Source: Parietichytrium sp. I65-24A (Eukaryota; Sar; Bigyra; Thraustochytrida; Thraustochytriidae). Taken from it: a stretch of 64,000 bases of DNA. Location: NCBI GenBank assembly GCA_012862575.1, contig BLSF01000016.1, positions 310,001-374,000 on the forward strand, read 5' to 3'. Below are positions 11,057 through 22,010 of this stretch, piece by piece. The translations under genes were made by a program, and so were the position numbers. Position 1 is the stretch's first letter. Each line of letters begins with the position of its first letter. Below the pieces are notes generated by a model. That model was not told the origin of the DNA. It searched no databases and was given only the letters and a program-made list of their open reading frames with translations.

Positions 11057-12778
11057 ATGTCGAGCTGGCAGGCGGCCGCGTGCGCTGTCCTCGGGGCAGC
11101 GCTGGTGCTGTCCTCGGCGCGCGCGAAGAGAACTCGTTCGGGCAACGTTGCGGGTAGCCAGGGGAGCAAGGGAGAGAGCGTGGACGCGCAGCTGGCGGCG
11201 CTGTACAGCGCCCACCCTGCGGTGGAGAACACGGGGGATTGGCTGGGGCTGAGGCTGGATGAGAATCGGTACATCGACCTGCTGGGCAAGCTGGTGGGCG
11301 AGGCGGAGAAACTGCAGAATTTCCCGCCGGAGATGATTCCCCGAGAGGAGCTGGCGGCCAAGCACGTTCTGGCCGCGCTGAAGGAGTACTCGCAGGAGAA
11401 TGGCGGACCGCTGCAGATTGAGGAGGTGCAGAATACTCCCGGAAGGAGCAATGTGATCATCAGGTACCCAGGCAAGGGCAAAGCGCCAAAGACGATCGGT
11501 CTCATCGGCAGCCACTTGGATGTGGTGCCTGCTACGGCGAGCGACTGGGAGCGGAACCCTTTTGCGCTCACGGTGGAAGGTGACAAGCTCTTCGCGAGGG
11601 GAACCACCGACTGCCTGGGCCATGTGGCGCTGATTACGTTATTCTTCGCAGAGTTGGCCAAGGCTAAGCCGGAGCTGGAGTCCAATGTGATCGCAGTGTT
11701 CATTGCGTCCGAGGAAGCCACCCACGTCCCTGACGTTGGGGTGGACGGTCTGCAAAAGAAAGGACTTTTAAACGATCTCAAAAACGGAACCACGCTTTGG
11801 GTAGACGCTTCCGATTCCGAACCTTGTAAGTTGTGCGCGTGTGGGGGAGAAAAGCGGCTTTGAGTTCAAATGTGATTTTTGCGCTTGCACCACGACGTTT
11901 TTCTGACTAAAAGGAGGGGCACTGTTTTTGAAATTGTCAAGGCATTGGAACCGCCGGCGCGCTTCAATGGCATCTTAAAGCCGTTGGCAAACGTTTTCAC
12001 TCTGGTTTCCCTGACGCGTCCATCAACCCAATCGAGCTCGTTTCCGAGGCGGTCAAAGAAATTCAAACCCGATTCTACGAAGACTACCCTCCACATCCAG
12101 AAGAAACTCGCTACAAATTCCGCAACCCTACCACCATCAAACCCACGCAGATGCACTGCGCAAAGGGCGGGCTCAACCAGATCCCTTCTACTGCCACTGT
12201 CTCGGGGGACATTCGCCTCACCCCATTTTACAAGGTTGACGAGGTTATCGAGACTGTCAACGGATACATCAAGGAGCTGAACGAAACCAAGTTTGCTGCT
12301 TTGGACACTCGCGGTCCCTGCTCAAAGTACGAGCTTCCAAACGAAGACAAGGTGGGAGTCCTTGAACTCACTTGGGGCGTAAGTTTTCACTCTTTTGGTT
12401 TTCCCTCCGGCTAGCTATTGGATTCAGCTCAAACTAATGATACCATTGGAACGTTACGTAACACAGCACGAACTGGAGGGCGGTGAAATTATGACCGGAA
12501 TTGCATGCGATTTGGACTCTCCAGGATTTTTGGCGCTGTGTGACTCAATCAAGAAGGTCCGTGGCTCCGTAAAGCCTTACTCGATTTGCGGAAGCTTGCC
12601 TCTTGTGGCGTCCATGCAGGCGGAGGGCTTTGATCTTCAGGTCACTGGCTTTGGCAGATCCGATGCTTACCATGCGGAGAACGAGTACTGCCTTCTCTCG
12701 GACATGAAGAACGCGACAAAGATTCTGTCCATGTTCGTCTCCAAGATGGAGGAGCAGTACAAGCGTGAAACCGCATAG
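11057..12778 (+). CDS. Acetylornithine deacetylase-like M20 metallopeptidase, plant type
   Basis: Predicted to remove the acetyl group from N-acetylornithine, giving ornithine for arginine synthesis. The three exons I place are 11057-11825, 11942-12378 and 12467-12778, joined by introns of 116 and 88 nt with GTAAGT donors and AG acceptors; the spliced product is 505 residues. M20 features: zinc-site SHLDVV (H153, D155), RGTTDCLGH (bridging D185), catalytic EE219-220, the dimerisation/lid segment with FHSG and FYEDYPPHPEE in exon 2, and YHAENEY near the C-terminus in exon 3. From memory the whole length follows the plant enzyme (At4g17830 type) more closely than bacterial ArgE. The first 23 residues form a signal-peptide-like hydrophobic leader, so the protein may be secretory or organellar rather than cytosolic. 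Substrate is inferred from family; another N-acyl amino acid is possible. Confidence 0.88.
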
Positions 12779-13036
12779 GTAGAAAAATACTCGATACATT
12801 TTTAAAAAAATTAGCTAACATCGGCAAAGAAAACAAGATGTGACCAGCACGTTTTTTGCGTCTTCTTTTTCTTTTTCTTTTTTTCACCAAAGGAAACATT
12901 AAACCAATAAACCTCACTTTCAGAACATGCGCATTTCGCTCTGCTACTGAGGCAGTAAAGAGAAGAGAACAAGTAGAAACCCTCCATCTGGGTACACAAT
13001 TCCAAGCTCGCTCCCACGGCGTTTGTTAAATACCGT

Positions 13037-16000
13037 TTAGAACGACTTTTCTTTCAGGTCGAGCACTCCAGTCCAATTCACGTTATCCGTGACGGTCTCT
13101 CCATAAATCGCATGAGCCTCCTTGATGCGCTTGTCCAACAGCAGCGCTGCCTCATCCTTGACTTGCACTTTATCCAAGGCCCGCTGGGCGACCCCGAATT
13201 CGCCAGCTTCGAAGGAGTGCAAGGATTGCTCGTAAAGAGCAATCTTACTTTGTTCCTCCTCGCCCACGGCCGGTCCGATTGGATCAAAGTAGCTGAGAGT
13301 GTGGAAGACGGCGACACTGTCCAATGGCACACTGCTCGACTCTGACGATTCAGTGTTTTGCGAACCCGACTGCGCTGTGGTTGATGCTTTGCTCGGGCAG
13401 CAGCGCCACAATTGCCCACAGCACTCCAAATAGTGGTCCTGCTGCTTTGTTGCTAGTCTGCTACCAGGTCTGCTGGCCCCACCACCTACAGACTCCAAAT
13501 CATTGCTTTTGTACAGGCGATCGGTCATCCGCAGAGGCTCGTAGAGGCGCAACGCCTTGTTTTTGCCTTTCACTGCGACTTTGCCCAACTCACGAGTCAC
13601 GAAAGAATCTGGCAAGTTGGCCAGTGTGCTCTCAGAAATGATTGTTTTTGCGCCAAATAATTTACACAAAGCCTCGAGACCTGCGCCACGATTAACGATA
13701 TACAGTTAGCGGCCATCTCAATGTGCAAAGCCAAAAAAAAGAAAAAGTGGGGGGAATAGAGAGCAGCGAGCACTTTGAACTTACGCGAGGCAGTGTTCAC
13801 CGGATCCCCAATGCAGCCCCATTTCAGCTTGTCCGATGATCCCAAATTGCCAGTTAAGACCTCTCCGGTGTGAATGCCAATTCGAATAGCCAGATTCTTT
13901 TTGTACCCTGCTGCGACCAGTGTATCTTTGAACTCTTCGTGAATCGTTTTCACAACCTCGTGCTGAGACAACGCGCTCGCAACAGCAAGCGCCGCATGGT
14001 CGGCAACATCGTCTGGCGTGTTCCAGAATGCCAAAATCCCATCGCCTAGCACTTCCCCCACCACACCGCCGAAAGACTCGATGACCTTCGTCATGTGCGT
14101 AAAATACACCGTCAGCAGGTGGAGAATGTCCTTGTCAGAAAGAACCTCTGTGATGCTCGTAAAGTCGGCCAGGTCAGAAAAGAGGATGGTGACCTCCCTT
14201 TTGCAGACGTGCAACTGTCTCGCTTGGTTCAGGTTGTGAACAATATTGTAAACCACAGTTTTGGGTACGAATTTGACAAACACTCTCAGAGAGTTCTTGA
14301 CGGACAACATGGTCTCTTGGATGCCTCTAATCTCGTCGATGCGGGAGTGGTACATTGCCCCCTTAGAGAAATCAAGGTCCTGAATGCGCTTCATCGCCCT
14401 CTCCAGGCGAAGCAAAGGCCACGTGATCGCGAAGGACATGAAAACCGCGCAAATTACCGTGATGATGCAAATAGCAGCAGCGAGACCGAGCAACCAATAC
14501 AGCGTTTTGTCGGCGCTCTGAAACGACTCTTCTGTTGAGTTTTTCAGATTTTGCTGCGAAGTAGACAGCTGGTTGATGACGTCGCGCAAGAACAAATCCA
14601 CTGGTATAGCGAGAACTACCGCAAGTTCCAACTTCTCAAGTACGTTGATCGCAGAGCTACGACCGGATATGAGCGGCACGGCGATTACCAAAGTTCGGTT
14701 AGGATTCAAACACTCGTCCCCGGAGCAATCCTCTTTCTCGCAAATGCTATCTCCGTCTTCTGCGTTGATAGTGTCGCTCAAATCTATGATGCACTGCCAG
14801 GGACTCTCCAGGTATTTAGCCCAGCTGTCTGATTCACCCCACGGCACTTCGGAAATCAAAGCGCGAGCAGACTTTCGCACCACCAGATCCGAGGAGTTGG
14901 TGGCGTACTCTATTGAAGTTCTACTGCGCCGCGAACTGGACGTTGCAACCAGCGCCCCAAGGTGTTCGCTCGCTGGCGTGTTTTGGACAATATAGAGCAC
15001 CGCTTTCTCCTCTAGGACAGCGGTCAGATTCAAGCTCGGGTTACTAACTGAGATGGTTGAGTTGATCAGATATGCCAACTGATCATAACAAAACTGACTC
15101 ATTTTCGACACCTCCAAGTCCACGCCAATGACCCCCTCCAGGCAAGAATAGTTGGAGCAGGATGTTACCGGCCAGGTGAATGTCAAGCCCACCTCGCCTT
15201 CCGAAACGAAATAGTATATGTCGGACCAGACACCACCTAGTCCGCTAGCATTGGGCTGTTGACTTTGCCCCAGATACCACGGGCGGTTCACCCAGTCTAT
15301 AGGCTCAGACGAAGTCTCTAAAATATTTCCCCACACAGGTTGGAGGGTGTCGGAGTTCACTGCATATGTCACCGCGTGGGTGCCTGAAGGGGGCGTTGAG
15401 TTTGACGGCTCGGATTGCGTATAAGTAGACTTGTATGAGAGATTCTCGCCCTCCAGCTCGCCAAAGTAGCTTCCTACGAGCTCGTTCGACTCCCACCCAA
15501 CATAAATTCGCTCGAGGGTCTGCAGCATGTTACTTGCAATCAATCGCATCATGAATGGCGCGATACTTTGCTGCCAAGCGAGCGTCAAATTACTAGTGTT
15601 CTTGAAGGACGGGTTTCCAAAATACGTATTGGCCGTTTCATCAGGAAGATACGCCTCCACCAGGAGTCTGCTGCTCTGGACGCTTGTCCAGACTGATTGG
15701 GCAGCGAGCATGGCAAGATCTATTGTGTTTTCTTCGATCAATATTTTGACGCTCTCTATGGTGTCGAAGGTCATGGTCAATGACAGCCTGCTAAGACTGT
15801 TTGCAGTTGACTCTCGCGTCTCGTTTAGTTCCCCAAAAATCTGATCCTGAATATCGTTCAACGAGTTCCTCCATGCAAGTTGCGAAGGCACGACCAGAGC
15901 GATGGATAACAGAATGACGACCAGCACATCTGCCACAATGAGCGCATTGCGGAGCGAGAGACTGATGTTCATCCCAAACGTCTTTTTATATCCCTTTCTG

Positions 16001-16425
16001 TCCTCCTGGTCATCGTTCGTTTCCATCGTGGTGATCTCCTCGCTCCCGTTCAGATGCTTGCGCACTTTGCGCAGTAGGATAAGCTCCGTGAAGGCTTTCG
16101 ACCCAATGGACCGCCGTGTTGACGAATTCGACGAGGCAGACAAACCGGACATTCCCTGGTACACCGAGTCGCCGTCCTCGTCGCCCTCCGGCAGCATCTC
16201 ATTCAACTGCTGTCTCTGATAGCTCTCGTAGTAATTTTGCGACCGGTTCGAGCTCACGGAGTTTTGTCGCGAGTGTCCGTTCTGCACCTGGTTCTGTGAG
16301 CTCTGTACAGGAAGACCAGGCACCGGAAAAGCGCGGTCCCCGATCCGCGAGCGCACAAAGCTATTGATACTCGTTGTCCTCGGCGCCATCAGCTTTTGCG
16401 CCTCCAGGTCGTGCCCATTCTGCAT
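13037..16425 (-). CDS. Transmembrane class III nucleotide cyclase with large Cache-like ectodomain
   Basis: Receptor-type adenylate or guanylate cyclase. Exon 1 is 16425-13785 and exon 2 is 13680-13037 with a 104 nt intron; the split codon restores the conserved NTASRLE motif. The product is 1094 residues: Gln/Ser-rich cytosolic N-terminus (1-155), TM1 (about 160-182), ectodomain (about 185-640) that looks like a double Cache sensor and has many N-glycosylation sequons, TM2 (about 642-669), HAMP-like linker (about 670-715), catalytic domain (about 740-935) and a C-terminal tail. Metal ligands D751 and D795 and the transition-state residues N877 and R881 are present, so it should be active. 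The purine-selecting positions read E791 and G870. The Glu is as in guanylate cyclases, but the second position is neither Asp (AC) nor Cys (GC), so I leave the base specificity open. The single catalytic domain implies homodimerisation. Confidence 0.9.
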
Positions 16426-16851
16426 TTTCGAGGTTGTTTCAGCGGCCGGCTACGCGCCAGGCGCAGCCCCTTCGAAACTGCGCCTGCCCGGCCCCTTCCC
16501 ACGAGTCCGGCCCGACTGCTGTAACTGCTGTAACTGCTGAAACTGCTGTACGTATCAAGTCGCCAACACACCTGCCTCCAAGCCCAACACGTGCACTCCC
16601 ACAGAACCCAATAAAAAAATATGATCTCCCGACGCGTTCCACGTTCCACGTTCCACTCTCTTGCTCGGACGGACCTACGGACCTGCTGCAGCTCCTGCTC
16701 TCCTCACACCAAATCGACGCCGACCAGTCTCGGTTGGCGTTCAACCATGCAAATAGCCAGCCAACCAACCAAGAAACTAAGGAAGCAAGCAGCCAATCAA
16801 TCAAAATCAGTCGATCCCACAAATCCTCAAACGGCCCAAAGCACCTCTGCT

Positions 16852-17771
16852 GCAGCACAGCCCCACAGCCCCACAGCCCCCTGCGACGAAGAAGTAGGTA
16901 GGTCCCCACACCTACGTAGCCTACTTAGCCTAATTAGCCTACGTGACCTACGTGCGCTCTGGGGACACACACACGAGAGAGACTGTTAGCGCGGCGGCTA
17001 CAGGGCAGCGTAGGCGCTGCTGAATCCCTCAAGTCAGTTTCAGTTTTATCTCTCCTTCTCTCTTTCCCCGACTCGCATGAGGCGGCTACGGTTTAGTATA
17101 GGACTATGACCTCCGAGGGGACTTTCGAGTTCTAACACCATCTACGTGATTGGGTAAGGCTCCGACAATTAGACATCACCTGTGTCTGTAGATGTCTGTA
17201 GAGGCACCGTAGCCCACGGTAAGACCTCGCATAGCACTATTTTAGTGATATTATTATGGTATTAATTAGTAGGTGTCTTAAGTGAAATGGGACGACTCTA
17301 GTGCAGGCAGTAGCTGTAGGGTGTGTTTAGAGTGTATGATAAGCCTCACTAGAAGTGACTCAAAGGTACGCGCGGACACCAGCGGTAGTGCTCGCTGACT
17401 GACTATTAGGTGTATGTATAGAAAAGCTCTGTGGAGTGGAGTGGGGACTAGTTTCGCTGACTGAGTAGCATACCTGGACTAGAGCTAGAGTGCGGAAAGT
17501 GTACTCGCGTGAGAGTGGGTTGGTTGGTGTTTTGGTTCGAGCCCAGCAGCTGAGAGAGGAACGCAAAGGAGAGAACGAAAGAGAAAGGAGAGAGCAGAAT
17601 AAGCACGTGGCCGGAGAAGAAAGAAAAAAAACAAAAAAAGAGACTCGGAAGAAGAGTCAACTCTGCTGTTGAGCGAAGAGGAAAGAATCAGGAAAGAATC
17701 AGGAGTCGGGGAACCAACCCACAGTTGCTGAGACGTAGATAAAAAAAAGTATGGGAACTGCGTCGGCAAAG
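16852..17771 (+). repeat. Direct duplication, copy A (likely unmerged haplotype)
   Basis: Near-identical to 17773-18680. It ends with the first 21 bases of the LRR gene (ATG at 17751) and is then cut by the N at 17772. Differences from copy B are scattered substitutions, a few small indels and repeat-length changes: 5 versus 6 units of the 9-mer near 16910, and one extra CCCACAG unit at the start. That pattern suits two alleles, not a functional tandem duplication. Confidence 0.85.
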
Positions 17772-17772
17772 N
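17772..17772. other. Assembly gap (single N)
   Basis: Ambiguous base at the junction of two near-identical 0.9 kb blocks; a coding start is cut immediately before it. Confidence 0.98.
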
Positions 17773-18680
17773 GGCAGCACAGCCCCACAGCCCCCTGCGA
17801 CGAAGAGGTAGGTAGGTCCCCACACCTACTTAGCCTACGTAGCCTACGTAACTTACGTGACCTACGTGACCTACGTGCGCTCTGGGGACACACACACGAG
17901 AGAGACTGTTAGCGCGGCGGCTACAGGGCAGCGTAGGCGCTGCTGAATCCCTCAAGTCAGTTTCAGTTTTATCTCTCCTCTCTTTCCCCGACTCGCATGA
18001 GGCGGCTACGGTTTAGTATAGGACTATGACCTCCGAGGGGACTTTCGAGTTCTAACACCATCTACGTGATTGGGTAAAGCTCCGTCAATTAGACATCACC
18101 TGTGTCTGTAGATGTCTGTAGAGGCACCGTAGCCCACGGTAAGACCTTGCATAGCACTATTTTAGTGATATTATGATATTAATTAGTAGGTGTCTTACGT
18201 GAAATGGGACGACTCTAGTGCAGGCAGTAGCTGTAGGGTGTGTTTAGAGTGTATGATAAGCCTCACTAGAAGTGACTCAAAGGTACGCGCGGACACCAGC
18301 GGTAGTGCTCGCTGACTGACTATTAGGTGTATGTATAGAAAAGCTCTGTGGAGTGGAGTGGGGACTAGTTTCGCTGACTGAGTAGCATACCTGGACTAGA
18401 GCTAGAGTGCGGAAAGTGTACTCGCGTGAGAGTGGGTTGGTTGGTGTTTTGGTTCGAGCCCAGCAGCTGAGAGAGGAACGCAAAGGAGAGAACGAAAGAG
18501 AAAGGAGAGAGCAGAATAAGCACGTGGCCGGAGAAGAAAGAAAAAAAAAGAGACTCGGAAGAAGAGTCAACTCTGCTGTTGAGCGAAGAGGAAAGAATCA
18601 GGAAAGAATCAGGAGTCGGGGAACCAACCCACAGTTGCTGAGACGTAGATAAAAAAAGTATGGGAACTGCGTCGGCAAAG
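17773..18680 (+). repeat. Direct duplication, copy B (intact junction into the LRR gene)
   Basis: Second copy of the 0.9 kb block, starting right after the N. It runs without a break into the LRRC57-like coding sequence, so this copy holds the working upstream region of that gene. Confidence 0.85.
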
Positions 18681-19445
18681 CCGAAGCTGACGGAACGAGA
18701 GGCCGTGGAGCAGGCGCACAAGTCCGGGCGCCTTGTGCTGAGCGAACGAAAGCTTGCAGCCGTGCCCGCAGAAGTGTGGCTGGTTGGGCCCAAGCTGCGT
18801 AGCTTGGACTTGTCGAAGAATGTGCTGGAAGAGCTGGGATCGCAGATCGGCGCTCTGGGCAAGCTTCAGGTTCTCAAGCTGAGCGGAAACGCGCTGCACA
18901 CTCTGCCGGCGGAGCTCAGCAGCCTCGAGGAACTGCGAGTGCTGGAGGCAGATCACAATTGCTTGAAGGAGGTTGCTGCGTTTTTACCGCGTACCAAGTT
19001 GCGGGAGTTGGACCTCTCCTTCAATCAACTGGAAGGCGTGGTGGGCCACCCGCTTCTGGCGATTCCGCCGAGTTTGGTGAGCTGCAACCTCTCCAATAAC
19101 CCCATCGAAGGATTCGCGGAATCCTTTGGTTTTCAAGCTCTTCTGAACCTTGAAGACTTGGACCTCGACAATTGCCGCATTCGAGAGCTCCCCGCCGAGG
19201 TCGGGGCCATGGAGAAGCTCACGTGCCTCAAGCTTAGGAATAATCTACTGGAGACACTGCCGTCTGAGCTCTTTGTCGGAACTAGGGTCAACAGGTTGCA
19301 CTTGGAAGGTAATCCCATCACGCTGAGGCACCTAGAGACGATTGATGGGTTTGAAGAGTTTTTAAATCGCAGAAAAGACCGTATCAGCAAAGGCATCACC
19401 CAAGGCCTGCATACCGATACCACAGTGTGCGGGCTCACAAGCTGA
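18660..19445 (+). CDS. LRRC57-like leucine-rich repeat protein
   Basis: A 261-residue single-exon protein with a short N-terminal segment and about eight LRRs (LxxLxLSxNxLxxLP pattern, residues about 45-225). A conserved C-terminal cap follows (LHLEGNPITLRHLETIDGFEEFLNRRK, about 218-244 region) that matches the C-terminus of animal LRRC57. It begins MGTASAK, with Gly2 and small residues at 3-6, so N-myristoylation and membrane anchoring are plausible, as for the MGNS start of animal LRRC57. Molecular function of the family is not known to me beyond being a protein-interaction scaffold. The start codon is the first ATG after a GA-rich leader. A truncated copy of the first 7 codons exists at 17751-17771 through the assembly seam. 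Confidence 0.88.
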   Translation: MGTASAKPKLTEREAVEQAHKSGRLVLSERKLAAVPAEVWLVGPKLRSLDLSKNVLEELGSQIGALGKLQVLKLSGNALHTLPAELSSLEELRVLEADHNCLKEVAAFLPRTKLRELDLSFNQLEGVVGHPLLAIPPSLVSCNLSNNPIEGFAESFGFQALLNLEDLDLDNCRIRELPAEVGAMEKLTCLKLRNNLLETLPSELFVGTRVNRLHLEGNPITLRHLETIDGFEEFLNRRKDRISKGITQGLHTDTTVCGLTS

Positions 19446-19767
19446 ATCGCTGCCAACTCATTCATTGTGCAATATTGTAGTAATAGTCGGCCTTGTTTTT
19501 CCAATCTCGACGCACTGGAACAATCACGAGATTCGAAAAGAAAACGATGGAACAGCAAGTACAAGAGCATTTTTTTGTTTGCTATGATATGCGTCCGCTC
19601 TTGCCAAGAGTCCACCTGCGAGTACTTGCTCGTTCTTCTTCAACACGAAGTGATAGTAAAACTTTTCGAAGCCTAAGTATGTATTCACACTTTGCAAAGC
19701 AACACGGAAAGAAGGACACATTCTAGATGATTAGATTTTATATGTAGGCAAGCGAACGTCTACTTGA
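19446..19767. other. Convergent 3' region between LRR gene and tetraspanin
   Basis: About 320 bases of non-coding DNA holding the two 3' UTRs, AT-rich near 19725-19745. Nothing else seen. Confidence 0.6.
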
Positions 19768-20622
19768 CTAAAAGGACTCGGTTCTGCCGTTATAACCGCG
19801 CCCAACAATTGGTCCTCCAGAGGAGGCATAGTATCCGTCTTCGTCCTCCTCGTCCTCCTTCGTGCACAGAATTTTAAACGCGCAGATCGTGGAGATGAGC
19901 TGAAGGAATACCAAGCCTCCGGAACCGAGGCCGAGGTAGAGGCTACCGCTCACAGCTAAAGTCCTGATCTTGTCCTTGCAGAAGAAGTCCTCGCCAAAGG
20001 CCAAGTCAACAACATCCTGCGATGCAGCACTGTAGGTCTCGTTAAACATGCTTTGGATCAAGAGGACACCTTGAGCTTTGTCGGCACAGGCCGCTCCAGT
20101 TAGCAGCGTTGACACGAAGTCCTCGGCGGTGAGGTTGTAGTCTGCGAACGCAAACGTTGCCTCAAAATCCACTCCACAGCACTGGAAGAGGTCTTGGGAG
20201 TTGACCCACTCTTCGGGACTTTCGATCGCAAATTCCACAAGAACGCTTTCCAAGTCATTTTGGGCGCTCTCCACGGCCTCGTCAAGGCTGGAAATGGTTG
20301 GCTGGTCATTCGCATACATGAGCAAGAATGTTGTCGCGACGATCTGAATGAGAATAAAGAGTAGCATCAGGATTGCGTAGAACCAGAGGAGGCCGCGACT
20401 TTTGATCGCGCTGCCCAGGCATCCTGCAAACGAGAGCAAAAACACAGCACCCGAGAGGATAATAGCCACAAGAAACGCCCACTCTGGCACCGCTTCAAGT
20501 GCTCCCGCGGACTTTGTCTTCAGCAAGAACACCGCGCCGACAATCCCGGCGGCGAGCGCCACGAGCGCAACGATGGTATTGGTGGCCACCAGCCATTTCT
20601 TCGTACAGTCCGAACCCCCCAT
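19768..20622 (-). CDS. Tetraspanin
   Basis: Four-TM scaffold protein of plasma or vesicle membranes that organises partner proteins into microdomains. From the Met at 20622 it has 284 residues: short cytosolic start MGGSDCTKKW, TM1 (about 11-34), TM2 (about 49-69) followed by the characteristic GCLGS, TM3 (about 78-103), large extracellular loop (about 104-220) with the hallmark CCG (148-150) and two further cysteines for disulfides, TM4 (about 220-243) and an acidic tail with tyrosines. The open frame extends 35 codons further upstream to 20727. I prefer 20622 because typical tetraspanins begin a few residues before TM1, and the Cys near the membrane faces are candidates for palmitoylation. 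Intronless. Confidence 0.9.
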   Translation of the reverse strand: MGGSDCTKKWLVATNTIVALVALAAGIVGAVFLLKTKSAGALEAVPEWAFLVAIILSGAVFLLSFAGCLGSAIKSRGLLWFYAILMLLFILIQIVATTFLLMYANDQPTISSLDEAVESAQNDLESVLVEFAIESPEEWVNSQDLFQCCGVDFEATFAFADYNLTAEDFVSTLLTGAACADKAQGVLLIQSMFNETYSAASQDVVDLAFGEDFFCKDKIRTLAVSGSLYLGLGSGGLVFLQLISTICAFKILCTKEDEEDEDGYYASSGGPIVGRGYNGRTESF

Positions 20623-21920
20623 CTGATGATCTCCCTGCGCCGCACGAGATCGACTTCGTTCCCTGTCTACCCCAGTCTGCCGGAAATCAGATTCCCAGTT
20701 GAACCACTCGCATTCACAGCGACGCACCTATGGCGCCGTAACACCCAGGTGTGCAACATTCAACAATCTTTGCATCCTCTTACCTTACTGCCGTCAAACC
20801 TAGTTTCGCCAGCTTTTGATTTGTTTTGAACATAATTATTGTTGTGCTCACTGGTTGTGCTCTGGGTATTGTTGAGCAAGGGGAGGGGGGTCATTATTGG
20901 CTCATGGACTCATTGAATCATGGAGGCCACTCTTCTCTGCTCTATCTCGTGATGAGTTACGGCGATGCTCACACTCACAGTATGCATCCTCGCAGGACCA
21001 CAAATACCACAAAACAAGTTATGTGTAGTACCGCACCTTTAGTAAAGCTTGTCGCGCTTGAACTGTGAGTACCAGTACTGTCTTTCCTCTTCCGAGACTT
21101 GCAAGCTTTGTGTCTTTGATGAAAGACGAGCCCCGAGTGTCTGGGGGCTGTATCTGTACCAATCAGTTCCGGTAGGAATGTCCAGCACGCCAGATTGTCA
21201 ATGCGTGTCTGCCCTGTCTGCCATCCCTTGCGCTGCCAGCGTCATGACATTTCATGACCTAAGCTTGCCGGTCTGTGGTTATCAGCGCTAATGGCGCCGG
21301 TACGGACACAAGTGCCAGTGCAAATCATGTTCCACCTCTGTCTTCTCGAGTCTCGATACATTTGCCCGCAGTGATTCCCGAGCGCCAAGTATGCACCAGT
21401 GTGAAAGGCTTCTTTTGGCGTCTGCAGCTCCGCGACTTGCCGAGTCTCGTTGCCGGCACGCTTTCGTTCGTTCCCATCTAACTTATCTCTTCAGAACAGT
21501 GCATTGTGCGCTGGGTGATCGATTCCAAAGTTGAATTGGTTGGAGTTGGTTGGTTTGATGTCACACACTCCTTTCCCATTTTCCCCCCATTCAGCTAGGA
21601 AAACAATTACTCAACCGCTAATCCACCCTTATCTATTGCTCGTTAACATGGCGCTAGTGTGAAGTGTGTACCAATGTTCCTTATGTTCGTATTGTTCATA
21701 TTGTTCTTCATGTCGGAAACGTTTAAGTCCTCGGGGTCCTCAGAGCCTGGGATCCCGATCCAAAACCCGTCAAAAATGACTGTGAGAAACTGAGCAGTGA
21801 ATTTGTATTGTAACCATTGATTGAGAGAAACTGAGCAGTGAATTCGTAACCATTGTTGAGAGATTGAGAAGTCAAGCAGTCAAGCAGTCAAGCCAAACCC
21901 AGTTGAATAAAATGCAATGC

Positions 21921-22010
21921 TCGGTGATCACTAAAACGGGGCCCTCCCGATCGGTGATCACTAAAACGGGGCCCTCCCGATCGGTGATCACTAAAACGGG
22001 GCCCTCCCGA
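21921..22010 (+). repeat. 30-bp tandem repeat, three exact copies
   Basis: Units 21921-21950, 21951-21980 and 21981-22010 are identical. Each contains two perfect palindromes, GTGATCAC and GGGCCC. A short run of TTCCCGGGG units follows directly (about 22011-22040). There are no spacers between units, so this is a minisatellite and not a CRISPR array. Confidence 0.95.

Larger units (their letters stand above)
16426..18659. other. Divergent intergenic region between cyclase and LRR gene, containing an assembly-seam duplication
   Basis: Non-coding DNA between two divergently transcribed genes. Real sequence is probably only about 1.3 kb, because 16852-17771 and 17773-18680 are the same locus read twice around an N. 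It contains CCCACAG octamers, a 9-bp CTACGTAGC-type short tandem array and GA-rich 5' UTR sequence next to the LRR start codon. No other gene seen. Confidence 0.7.

Noticed and set aside
17520-17560. tRNA gene suggested by a GGTTCGAGCCC box
   Set aside because: The T-arm stem does not pair well and no A box, anticodon arm or acceptor stem can be placed around it.
21921-22010. CRISPR array
   Set aside because: Units are directly abutting with no spacers, and the genome is eukaryotic.
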